From JALZHR01 sp036389695 (GTDB taxonomy: Bacteria; Acidobacteriota; Blastocatellia; Pyrinomonadales; Pyrinomonadaceae): a stretch of DNA of 35,675 nucleotides. The notes under the pieces were generated by a model. It made no database searches and was not told the DNA's origin. It saw nothing but the letters and a program-made list of their open reading frames with translations. Every line of letters begins with the position of its first letter. The first letter of the stretch is position 1. Of this stretch, positions 8,443 to 15,091 are shown piece after piece. Location of the stretch: assembly GCA_036389695.1 (NCBI GenBank), contig DASVWG010000254.1, positions 1-35,675 of the forward strand, written 5' to 3'. The position numbers and the translations under genes were made by a program.

Positions 8443-8519
8443 CCGGGACTTAGCCCACATTAAGCCCCGGACACCGTTCTTTCCCAAATCGTCGGATAAC
8501 AGCCTTGGGTTAGATGGTG
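8443..8519. ncRNA. candidate structured RNA, family not recognised
   Basis: Hairpin 1 pairs CCGGGACTTA (8443-8452) with TAAGCCCCGG (8461-8470), with one A-C mismatch and an 8-nt loop. Hairpin 2 pairs CACC (8472-8475) with GGTG (8516-8519). After an internal loop it pairs CCCAA (8483-8487) with TTGGG (8505-8509). A T9 run lies 72 nt further on. I checked it by eye against SRP RNA, tmRNA and RNase P signatures and saw no match. The strand and the RNA status are not proven. Confidence 0.3.
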
Positions 8520-8673
8520 AAATCATTTTAGACTGACTTTTGAAAAATAGTCAACAGCAAAATGCAAAATTTTTTCACAAATCTTAAGAATTTTTTTTTC
8601 AAGCCTTTGGGCAGCGAAATTTACATCGAATGTAATTAGCGAACGGACGCCTTTTTTAAAGGGATAAAGGCAG

Positions 8674-8740
8674 AAACGCCGGCTGTAAACGGGCGTGTCT
8701 GAACATTAATCCCGGACGCGCCCGATTACACCCGGCGTTT
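8674..8740. repeat. long imperfect hairpin upstream of nadC
   Basis: AAACGCCGG (8674-8682) pairs with CCGGCGTTT (8732-8740). After one mismatch, TGTAA pairs with TTACA. After another mismatch, CGGGCGTGTC (8690-8699) pairs with GACGCGCCCG (8715-8724) through one G-U pair. In total 24 of 26 positions pair, with a 15-nt apical loop. It is either an RNA hairpin or a palindromic element. It ends about 70 nt before the nadC start and has no T-run, so it is not a typical terminator. Confidence 0.6.
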
Positions 8741-8768
8741 GCGCCCTTGCGCATCTCTTATTTAAACA

Positions 8769-8797
8769 TTTCTGTGAAAAATCCTTTTATTTATGAT
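8769..8797 (+). promoter_or_regulatory. possible nadC promoter, leaderless configuration
   Basis: TATGAT at 8792-8797 matches a -10 box in 5 of 6 positions. A weak -35 (TTTCTG, 8769-8774) lies 17 nt upstream. Transcription would begin around 8804, only about 7 nt before the nadC ATG, and no Shine-Dalgarno is present. Confidence 0.35.
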
Positions 8798-8810
8798 ACT
8801 TTAGTTCAAT

Positions 8811-9668
8811 ATGAGCTGGCTTGATACGGGCGCCATTATGGGGCAAATCGGCGAATTTTTAGCGGAAGACCTGGGACGCGGCGATATTACGACGCAGGCG
8901 ACCGTGCCGGACGACGCGCGCGGCGTCGGTCGGTTTCTGGCAAAGGAAGATTTGGTTGTTTGCGGCATCGAGGTTGCCGAAGCGGTTTTTCTGCATCTGG
9001 ACGCCGAATCGCCGGAGCTCGAACCCGTTTTTAACGACGGCGACGAAGTCAAATCGGGAACGGTCTTCGCCACGCAGAAAGGTTTCGCCGACGTTTTGCT
9101 GGCGGGCGAGCGCACCGCTCTGAATTTGATTCAGAGGCTTTCCGGCATCGCCACCTTGACCAGACAATACGTGCGCGCCGTCGAGGGCACGAACGCGGCG
9201 ATTGTCGATACGCGCAAAACCACGCCGGGCTTGCGCCTTCTGGAAAAATACGCCGTCACGGTCGGCGGCGCGAAAAATCACCGGCTCGGCTTGGACGACG
9301 GCGTTTTGATTAAAGACAATCACATCACGCTTGCCGGCGGCGTCAAAGAAGCCGTCGCGCTGGCGAAACAAAAAATCGGGCATCTGCACAAAGTCGAGGT
9401 CGAGATTACAAACTGGGCGCAGCTCCGCGAAGCGGTTCTGGCGGGCGCGGACATCATTATGATTGACAACCAGACGCCCGACGAAGCCGCGAAGCTGGTC
9501 GAAATGTCGCGCAATATGAACCCGAATGTTTTGATTGAAGCCTCAGGCGGAATGAATCTCGACACGGTTCGCTCATACGCCGAAGCGGGCGTCGATTTGA
9601 TAAGCGTCGGAAAACTGACGCACTCGGCGCGCGCGGTTGATATCAGCTTTAAAATTCAAACTTTATAA
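8811..9668 (+). CDS. nadC: nicotinate-nucleotide diphosphorylase (quinolinate phosphoribosyltransferase)
   Basis: Converts quinolinate and PRPP to nicotinate mononucleotide, CO2 and PPi in de novo NAD synthesis. The 285-aa length is standard. Recognisable motifs are EDLGRGDITT at the N-terminus, GERTALNLIQRLSGIAT, the active-site stretch VDTRKTTPGLRLLEKYAV, GGAKNHRLGLDDGVLIKDNHI, the barrel strand VEVEI, IMIDNQTPDEA, and EASGGMNLDTV at the C-terminal phosphate-binding strands. The ATG at 8811 has no ribosome binding site. A downstream ATG at 8838 would still keep the EDLGRGD motif. nadA and nadB are not in this window. The gene is convergent with the CPBP protease, with a 9-bp-unit repeat between them. 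Confidence 0.96.
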   Translation: MSWLDTGAIMGQIGEFLAEDLGRGDITTQATVPDDARGVGRFLAKEDLVVCGIEVAEAVFLHLDAESPELEPVFNDGDEVKSGTVFATQKGFADVLLAGERTALNLIQRLSGIATLTRQYVRAVEGTNAAIVDTRKTTPGLRLLEKYAVTVGGAKNHRLGLDDGVLIKDNHITLAGGVKEAVALAKQKIGHLHKVEVEITNWAQLREAVLAGADIIMIDNQTPDEAAKLVEMSRNMNPNVLIEASGGMNLDTVRSYAEAGVDLISVGKLTHSARAVDISFKIQTL

Positions 9669-9680
9669 CTATAAAGAAGA

Positions 9681-9796
9681 ATTCAAACAGGATGGACAGG
9701 ATAGACAGGATAAATTGTTTTCAAATCAAGATTTGAGTTTTATTTGAACTTTTGAATAAAAGAGATTTTATCCTGTTCATCCTGCCTATCCTGTTA
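9681..9796. repeat. CAGGATRGA-family inverted repeat between nadC and the CPBP gene
   Basis: The left arm (about 9684-9714) holds three 9-bp units (CAGGATGGA, CAGGATAGA, CAGGATAA). The right arm (about 9767-9796) is its near reverse complement. A TCAAATC-AA-GATTTGA hairpin lies in the centre (9721-9736). The right arm includes the stop codon of the CPBP gene. The same family occurs at 18521-18615 and 23177-23273. Placed between convergent genes, it may act as a bidirectional terminator. Confidence 0.85.
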
Positions 9797-10738
9797 AATT
9801 TCCCGTTTATTTTCTCGCATTTTTTCTTCGCTCGTCAGCGCCAGCATTTCTTCCGACGGTTTGAGCAGCGGCAGAAAATAAATCAAAACAGTCGAAAAAA
9901 TCAAGGCAATCGTGCAGGCGATGCCGCCTTCCAGACCGTATTTGCCGCCGGTCAGCCAATCCGGTCCGGCATCTGTCGATTGCATTACGGGCGCGGTCAC
10001 GATTTTTTGCAGTCCGCTGACGTTGATTCCGAGGATTGCGCCCTGAAACCAGTTCCACATCAGGTGAATCCCGAAAGGAAACCACAGGTTCCGCGTTTTG
10101 TAATACGCGACCGCGAACCAGACGCCGCCGATAAAAGTATTCAGCCACGAAAGAACATCGGCGCCTTGATTATCGTTGTGCGCCGTCGCGAAAAGAATCG
10201 AGGTGATGATTAATCCGAACCAAAAAAGCCCGGCGCGCGAAAGCGTTTGCAGCATATAACCGCGAAAAAACGCTTCTTCCCAAACCGCGCCGACGATGAA
10301 AATCGACAGCGAAACGCCGAGCGTCAAAAGAATCGCCGACGTGCCCGCCGATTGATTAAATTGAAAGCTCAAGCCGCCGAAACCTGCCGCCAGCAAAGCC
10401 GCGAAACAGAGCGTCGCCGCGCCCAGCACAAATCCGAGAAATAAATCTTTGAGCCAGTTTTTCGTAAACCAGAAGCCGAGCGCGCGAAACGGCAAATCTT
10501 CAAAAAGCTTTCCGTAAAGCCAGCCGAGAAAAATCGTCAGCATCGCAAAAATCGTAAACGGAGCAAAAAGCGCGAGCAGGCTGTCTTCCGTCAATCCGAG
10601 CGGCAATCGGGAAAGAACCGCAATTGCTCCAGTCGCGAAAAAAGCCGATAAAGTGCCGAACGAAAGCAGGAAAATCAGAAAGCGCCAGCCGCTTCGCAAG
10701 CGCCGGAACCGGTTAAAGAAAATTTCGTTTACGCTCAT
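9794..10738 (-). CDS. CPBP family intramembrane glutamic endopeptidase
   Basis: Multi-pass membrane protein with the CPBP/Abi (Rce1-like) protease core. Motif 1 is EEAFFRGYML, with the Glu-Glu and Arg. The His motif follows in ATAHNDNQGA, and a third motif is FPFGIHLMWNW with a His and Asn. About seven to eight hydrophobic segments surround these. Such proteins cleave prenylated or membrane peptides or act in self-immunity; the substrate cannot be told here. I start at the ATG complementary to 10736-10738 (MSVNEIFFNRF). An in-frame ATG at 10771 would add 11 residues. Neither has a good ribosome binding site. The stop codon lies inside the CAGGAT repeat. Confidence 0.88.
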   Translation of the reverse strand: MSVNEIFFNRFRRLRSGWRFLIFLLSFGTLSAFFATGAIAVLSRLPLGLTEDSLLALFAPFTIFAMLTIFLGWLYGKLFEDLPFRALGFWFTKNWLKDLFLGFVLGAATLCFAALLAAGFGGLSFQFNQSAGTSAILLTLGVSLSIFIVGAVWEEAFFRGYMLQTLSRAGLFWFGLIITSILFATAHNDNQGADVLSWLNTFIGGVWFAVAYYKTRNLWFPFGIHLMWNWFQGAILGINVSGLQKIVTAPVMQSTDAGPDWLTGGKYGLEGGIACTIALIFSTVLIYFLPLLKPSEEMLALTSEEKMRENKREI

Positions 10739-10798
10739 AAATTTAATTGAGTTTAGCGAATTAAGGCGCATCTGACAAAGAAATGGTTTTCGACCTTA

Positions 10799-10905
10799 GA
10801 TTTTTGACCTTTGACCTTTGTTTTCGGGTTTTCGGGTTTCGAGTTGAAATCAAAACTTTGACTATGCTCAACAAATCAAAGGTCAAAGCTCAAAGGTCAA
10901 AAATC
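10799..10905. repeat. CCTTTGA-heptamer inverted repeat before the NtrY-like gene
   Basis: The left arm at 10799-10820 (TTTTTGA, CCTTTGA, CCTTTG) and the right arm at about 10877-10905 (TCAAAGG, TCAAAGC, TCAAAGG, TCAAAAA) are 7-bp tandem units in opposite orientation. The element occupies most of the gap between the CPBP and kinase genes, which diverge, so both promoters must lie in or next to it. Confidence 0.8.
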
Positions 10906-10909
10906 ATAA

Positions 10910-13153
10910 ATGATTTGTGCTAAACTGGCTGTCGTGGAAAGACAAACGTCGCCGCTGAAACGCCGCTCGCCGCCCTGGATTCTGGGCGGGCTGGTGGCTT
11001 TTTTGCTGACGTGTCTGGTTTTGCTGCAAACGTCGAATCTGTGGAAGGAATTGTCGGTCGAAACCGCCAACGACACGCTCGCGCTCTACGCGCTTTCGTC
11101 GCTGAATTTTATCGCTTTTGTTATTTTCGCGTTTATCTTTGTCCGCAGTCTCGTCAAATTGCGGCGCGAGCGGCGCGCGCTGGCGGTCGGCTCGAAGATA
11201 AAAACGCGCCTGCTGACGTATTTTTTCGCCGTCAGCCTTTTGCCGATTATCGCGATGGCGGTTTTTTCGTATCTGTTTATGAATCGCGCGCTGGAACGCT
11301 GGTTTACGCAGATTCCCGAAAACGTTATCCGCGAGGCGCGCGAGGTGCAGACGCAGGCAATCGAAGACCAGACGCTGAAATTGACCGAGACGACGCGGAT
11401 GCTGGCGACGGTTTTGGACGGGCAGGAAATTACAAACGAAAGCTTGTCGAAAATCGTCGAGCAGGGAAATCTGACGCGGCTGGCGGTTTTGTCGAAAAAC
11501 GGCGAAATTCTGGCGTCGAGCGAGCGCGCGCTTTCGCCCGAACAAAAAGCGGAGCTCGACCGCACGATTTTGTTTGTCCGGCAAAATCAATTGAATGAGC
11601 CGGTTTTGCGCGACGGAAAAGGCTTCGACGTCGCCGTCTCCGATTTTTCCGACGGTCGCCGTTTAGTCGTCGTGCCGGATTTGCGACCGGAAGAAAACGT
11701 CAGCCAGATGGTCGAAAATTCTTTAATCGAATTCGATAAATTAAAAGAGCAGCAAATTACCGTCCGGAGAATAGGGCTTTCGACGCTCGGACTTTTAACT
11801 TTTCTTTTGATTTTCGCTTCGTCGTGGACAGCGTTTTATATCGCGCGCGGGCTGACGATTCCGATAAAAGCGCTGGCGGAAGGCGCGGACGAAATCGCGC
11901 ACGGCAATTTTTCGCACCGCGTCGATGTTCTGGCGGAAGACGAGCTTGCCCTGCTGGTTTCGTCGTTTAATCAAATGTCTTCGCGGCTCGAAGCGAATTC
12001 CGCCGAGCTGCTCGAACGCCGCAAATACATCGAAACCGTGTTGCAGTCGCTTTCGACCGGCGTTATTTCTTTCGACGCGCGCGACCGCATCACGACGATT
12101 AATCAAGCCGCGATTCAGATTTTGCGGCTGGAAAACGCGAGCTTTGAAAATTTCGCGCTTTCGACCATCGTGAACGCCGAAAATCGAGCCGTTCTGGAAA
12201 AGCTCCTCGCCCGCGCCAAGCGCATCGGTCAAGCCGCCGAGCAGACCGTTCTCGCGCGTGAAAACGCCAACGGAAGCAATTCGGGCGCGAGCGAAAGCGT
12301 GCCGGTCGCGCTGACGGCGACCGCTCTGCCGGACAAAAACGGCGTCGTGCTGGTCATCGAAGATTTAAGCGAGCTGCTTCAGGCGCAGCGCGCGTCAGCC
12401 TGGGCGGAAGTCGCCCGCCGGATGGCGCACGAAATCAAAAATCCGCTCACCCCGATTCAGCTTTCGGCGGAGAGAATTATCAAGAATTTCTATCGAAATT
12501 CGTCCTTCGTCCTTCGTCCTTCGTCCTTGGAAAATGAAACAAAGGATTCGCCTGCCAACGGCGAAGGACAAAGGACGAAGGACGAAGGACAATTTGAAAA
12601 AGTCGTCCAGGAAAGCACTTCGACGATTTTGCGCGAGGTCAACAGCCTGAAGTCGATGGTTGACGAATTTTCGCGTTTCGCGCGCCTTCCGAATGTGAAA
12701 TTAGAGGACGGCAGCGTCAATGAAATCATTCAACAGGCGGTCGCGCTTTACGAAGACCGTTTCGACGACGTGAAAATCGAAGCGAATCTGGCGGAAAATC
12801 TGCCTTCGGCGATGCTTGACGAAGAACATCTGAAAAGAGTTTTCGTCAATCTGATTGACAACTCAATCGAGGCTTTCGACAAATCGCAGGCGGATAAGCG
12901 TATTAACATCAAGAGTTTCCACGACAAAGCGCGCGGTTTAATCGTCGCCGAAATTTCGGACAACGGCACGGGCATCGCGCCGTCCGATTTCCAGAAGCTT
13001 TTTCAGCCGTATTTTTCGACCAAAGGGCGCGGAACCGGCTTAGGTCTGGCAATCGTCCAGAGAATCGTCATCGAACACGGCGGCAAAATTAAAGCGGTCA
13101 ACAATTCGCCGAAAGGCGCGAAGTTTATTATCGAATTACCCGTGATTGCCTGA
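10910..13153 (+). CDS. NtrY-like sensor histidine kinase
   Basis: A 747-aa membrane kinase. Hydrophobic segments lie at about residues 22-40, 60-80, 102-124 and 288-310, with an extracytoplasmic region between the third and fourth. A HAMP domain (about 310-360) and a PAS domain (about 365-480) follow. The HisKA helix has phospho-acceptor His507 in MAHEIKNPLTPIQLSAE. The ATPase has its N box in FVNLIDNSIEAF and glycine boxes ISDNGTGIAP and GRGTGLGLAIV. About 33 residues encoded by a GGACGAA-type repeat (12496-12595) interrupt the phosphorylation domain between its two helices. The architecture matches NtrY, and the NtrX-like activator lies 1.9 kb downstream with two unrelated inserts between. 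The signal is unknown. The start is ATG 10910; a GTG at 10934 is possible. Confidence 0.9.
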   Translation: MICAKLAVVERQTSPLKRRSPPWILGGLVAFLLTCLVLLQTSNLWKELSVETANDTLALYALSSLNFIAFVIFAFIFVRSLVKLRRERRALAVGSKIKTRLLTYFFAVSLLPIIAMAVFSYLFMNRALERWFTQIPENVIREAREVQTQAIEDQTLKLTETTRMLATVLDGQEITNESLSKIVEQGNLTRLAVLSKNGEILASSERALSPEQKAELDRTILFVRQNQLNEPVLRDGKGFDVAVSDFSDGRRLVVVPDLRPEENVSQMVENSLIEFDKLKEQQITVRRIGLSTLGLLTFLLIFASSWTAFYIARGLTIPIKALAEGADEIAHGNFSHRVDVLAEDELALLVSSFNQMSSRLEANSAELLERRKYIETVLQSLSTGVISFDARDRITTINQAAIQILRLENASFENFALSTIVNAENRAVLEKLLARAKRIGQAAEQTVLARENANGSNSGASESVPVALTATALPDKNGVVLVIEDLSELLQAQRASAWAEVARRMAHEIKNPLTPIQLSAERIIKNFYRNSSFVLRPSSLENETKDSPANGEGQRTKDEGQFEKVVQESTSTILREVNSLKSMVDEFSRFARLPNVKLEDGSVNEIIQQAVALYEDRFDDVKIEANLAENLPSAMLDEEHLKRVFVNLIDNSIEAFDKSQADKRINIKSFHDKARGLIVAEISDNGTGIAPSDFQKLFQPYFSTKGRGTGLGLAIVQRIVIEHGGKIKAVNNSPKGAKFIIELPVIA
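12496..12595. repeat. GGACGAA-heptamer inverted repeat in frame inside the kinase gene
   Basis: The left arm 12496-12530 carries four TCGTCCT-type 7-mers. The right arm 12563-12595 carries GGACAAA, GGACGAA, GGACGAA. It belongs to the same family as the element before valS. There is no stop in the kinase frame, and the insert falls between SAERIIKNFY and the second helix (VVQESTSTILREV), at the expected turn of the dimerisation hairpin. Confidence 0.88.
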
Positions 13154-13263
13154 GGTGAAACCGCCGCCCGCGATAAGCAAAATAAACTAAAATCCGGGCG
13201 AAATTCTGCGGCAACGCAAACGGGGATTAAGTCTTCCAAAATCTTCCGAATTCAGGAAGTTGT

Positions 13264-13293
13264 TTGCGAAAAATCGAACACAGTGTTTATGAT
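13264..13293 (+). promoter_or_regulatory. possible promoter of the secreted protein gene
   Basis: TTGCGA at 13264-13269 and TATGAT at 13288-13293 are separated by 18 nt. This would leave a leader of roughly 140 nt before the ATG at 13442. Nothing else is seen in the 13154-13441 gap. Confidence 0.35.
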
Positions 13294-13441
13294 ATTATCG
13301 ACATCTTTCACATTTTGAAAATAATTTTCCGCGCCTGATACTTTTTGCCGAATTTTTACGCCTTAGCAGTTGAAGGCTAAAATTCTTCGACCGGAATTAT
13401 AATTCAGAGGAAAAGCACAAACTGTCCGGAGACAATTAAAT

Positions 13442-14407
13442 ATGATTTCTACTAATTACAAACGATTTATTTTTCTTTTTGCTTTTATTCTTTTATGCGG
13501 GCACGCGGCGAGCGTTTCGGCGCAACTCGGCGGCTTGGGCGGACTCGGCGACAAGCTGAAAAAGAAAACGCCCAATCTGCTCGGAGATAAGCAGCCGATT
13601 ACGACGAGCCTGCCGGACGCGAAATGGGGCGACTCTTCCAAAGACGGTTTTACGCCGCGCGAAGCGCAGCGCTCGCTGATGACCTTGCAGCGCACGCCGA
13701 ACGGCGGTTTCGTGCTTCAGCCCGGTTATTTTGTGTTTCAGGACCAAAGCTACTGTCTGAAAGCCGGAACGCACGGACCGGGCGGCGGCACCGGTTATCT
13801 CTACGCGCCGCCGAAAGGTCCGGCGGAAGACGCCGTGATGACCATCGTGCGCAATTCGGTCAATCGTCCCGAAATCCCGCAGAGCAAAATTCAGATGCTT
13901 TTGTGGGCAATCATCGCCCGCGCTAAGTTTGAAGATTTATCGGGCGATTTAAAGGCGACCGCTTCCCAATTGCTGACGCCGCGCCAGCTCGCCGGATTGA
14001 ACCGGAGCGCGCTCGACGCCCTTTCCGGCAACGCGCTCACAGACGCCCTGGGCGGCGTGCCCGAACCGCTGCGCCAGATAGCGCAGGCTGAGGCGCAGCT
14101 GCGCCAGATGCTCACCACGCCCGGCGCGACGTTTGCGGAAATGGAAAGAGTGGCGGTTTTGTCGGGCAACGCGCCGCTCGGCGCAGATAGTATGGATGTC
14201 CCGTCAGGACGCTGGTCGATACATCCGGACGGCTATTACGTGCGCTATATTCCGAGCAGCTACAGCTCGACGCGCGTCGAAATCTGGGTTCCGCAGGGCA
14301 GCCCTGCCGTCGGCAAGGAATACGACCCGGCAACGCACATCGCCGTTCCCGGAAACACCGCCCGCCAGCGCCTGATACAATCGGGACGCCCGCAGCAGCA
14401 GCAGTAG
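13442..14407 (+). CDS. hypothetical secreted protein
   Basis: A 321-aa protein of unknown function. Residues 1-27 form a signal peptide (hydrophobic FIFLFAFILLCG, then ASVSAQ at the cleavage site). A Gly/Leu-rich start of the mature protein (LGGLGGLGDKL) follows. The core has SYCLKAGTHGPGGGTGYLYA, a helical middle (IQMLLWAIIARAKFEDL; Leu/Ala-rich repeats) and a C-terminal beta-rich part (SGRWSIHPDGYYVRYI). The end is a Gln run encoded by CAG codons. The core motif looks conserved rather than random, but I cannot name the family. A ribosome binding site (CCGGAG) precedes the ATG by about 10 nt. It sits between the kinase and its presumed activator and might be a target or sensor of that pair, which is inference. 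Confidence 0.82.
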   Translation: MISTNYKRFIFLFAFILLCGHAASVSAQLGGLGGLGDKLKKKTPNLLGDKQPITTSLPDAKWGDSSKDGFTPREAQRSLMTLQRTPNGGFVLQPGYFVFQDQSYCLKAGTHGPGGGTGYLYAPPKGPAEDAVMTIVRNSVNRPEIPQSKIQMLLWAIIARAKFEDLSGDLKATASQLLTPRQLAGLNRSALDALSGNALTDALGGVPEPLRQIAQAEAQLRQMLTTPGATFAEMERVAVLSGNAPLGADSMDVPSGRWSIHPDGYYVRYIPSSYSSTRVEIWVPQGSPAVGKEYDPATHIAVPGNTARQRLIQSGRPQQQQ

Positions 14408-14423
14408 ACATTTATTACAACTC

Positions 14424-14477
14424 ATCTCAAAATAGTTTAGAGGCGGACAATGAGCGCCTCTAAACTATTTTTGAGAT
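14424..14477. terminator. strong inverted repeat after the secreted protein gene
   Basis: 22-nt arms (14424-14445 and 14455-14477, one extra T in the right arm; core AGTTTAGAGGCG) with a 9-nt loop. The long stem contains A and T runs on both sides and probably ends transcription of the secreted protein gene. The ntrX 5' fragment starts 10 nt later. Confidence 0.65.
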
Positions 14478-14486
14478 AGCTTCTAA

Positions 14487-14546
14487 ATGAATTCAATTTT
14501 AATCGTTGACGACGAGCGCGGAATCAGTGAAATTTTCAGCTTTTAG
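14487..14546 (+). pseudogene. orphan 5' fragment of the NtrX-like gene
   Basis: The ATG at 14487 opens a 19-codon frame beginning MNSILIVDDERGI and ending at TAG 14544. The first 13 codons match the beginning of the activator gene at 15091 (MSNSILIVDDERGI). Bases 14490-14521 are identical to 15097-15128 over 32 nt. Similarity stops soon after, at about 14525. It is best read as the old start of the gene, left behind when the toxin-antitoxin pair arrived. Confidence 0.8.
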
Positions 14547-14549
14547 CTA

Positions 14550-14555
14550 TATAAT
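14550..14555 (+). promoter_or_regulatory. -10 box of the toxin-antitoxin operon
   Basis: A perfect TATAAT lies 9 nt before the antitoxin ATG at 14565. There is no clear -35 and no Shine-Dalgarno, so the transcript would be nearly leaderless. This promoter may now also drive the activator gene downstream. Confidence 0.5.
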
Positions 14556-14564
14556 TCAAATAAT

Positions 14565-14771
14565 ATGAATGATTCGCAAACTCTGGAAATTTTAGATGTT
14601 TTAAAATCTCTTCCGTCAGAGAAAGTTGCCGAAGTTAAGGATTTTGCGGTTTTTTTGCGTGAGCGATACGCCAAGAGCGAAATCATTGATGAAAATGATG
14701 AATGGACGGATGAAGATTTACAGGACGTTTCAAATGCTTCATTTAGTTATTTAGATAAGGAAAACGAATGA
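14565..14771 (+). CDS. putative antitoxin of the MazF-type pair
   Basis: A 68-aa acidic protein. The N-terminal half (LEILDVLKSLPSEKVAEVKD, FAVFLRERYAK) resembles the short helical DUF2281-type antitoxins found next to PemK/MazF toxins. The C-terminal half is acidic (DENDEWTDEDLQDV) and probably wraps the toxin. Its stop overlaps the toxin start by 4 nt (ATGA), typical of such operons. Base composition is more AT-rich than the flanking kinase and activator genes, consistent with acquisition. A DNA-binding motif is not obvious. The assignment rests partly on position. Confidence 0.75.
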   Translation: MNDSQTLEILDVLKSLPSEKVAEVKDFAVFLRERYAKSEIIDENDEWTDEDLQDVSNASFSYLDKENE

Positions 14772-15091
14772 AGGCAGGAACAGTTGTAACCGCCGAATTT
14801 CAAGGTGTGGTTAGCACAAAACGCCGTCCTGCCATTGTCGTTTCGAGCGAGGCGTATCATCGCGAACGTCCTGATGTGATTCTCGCCGTTGTTACAAGTC
14901 AGATAAGTAAATCAATTTCTCCGACCGATTATATTTTGCAGGATTGGCAAGCGGCGGGTTTAAATAAACCTTCGGCTGTACGAATTTTTCTTTTCACCTT
15001 ACCGCAGAGTAAAATAACCGAAATCGGCGAGCTTTCCGAAAGAGATTGGACGAAAGTTAAAACACGCCTGCAAATTGCTTTCGATTTTTAA
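14768..15091 (+). CDS. PemK/MazF family mRNA interferase toxin
   Basis: A 107-aa protein with the PemK/MazF SH3-like barrel pattern: GTVVTAEFQGV at the N-terminus, KRRPAIVVSSEAYH (the RPA-VV strand of this family), ILAVVTSQIS, then KPSAVRIFLFTLPQSKI and the final ELSERDWTKVKTRL helix. It would cleave mRNA when free of antitoxin. The stop codon shares its last A with the ATG of the activator (TAATG at 15089-15093), so toxin and activator are translationally coupled. That is unusual for an addiction pair and follows from its position between the duplicated gene starts. Confidence 0.88.
   Translation: MKAGTVVTAEFQGVVSTKRRPAIVVSSEAYHRERPDVILAVVTSQISKSISPTDYILQDWQAAGLNKPSAVRIFLFTLPQSKITEIGELSERDWTKVKTRLQIAFDF

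Larger units (their letters stand above)
8381..8810. other. 430-bp gap rich in predicted hairpins, no gene
   Basis: No convincing reading frame on either strand. In order it holds: an imperfect 10-bp hairpin at 8443-8470; a two-part stem at 8472-8519; a small hairpin around GACT...AGTC near 8530-8553; a run of nine T's at 8591-8599; a hairpin at 8649-8671; a long hairpin at 8674-8740; a GCGC-CCTT-GCGC hairpin at 8741-8752; and a -10-like box before nadC. Confidence 0.7.

Noticed and set aside
8443..8600. SRP RNA, tmRNA, RNase P or tRNA
   Set aside because: None of the conserved signatures of these RNAs could be found by eye. It is left as an unassigned structure.
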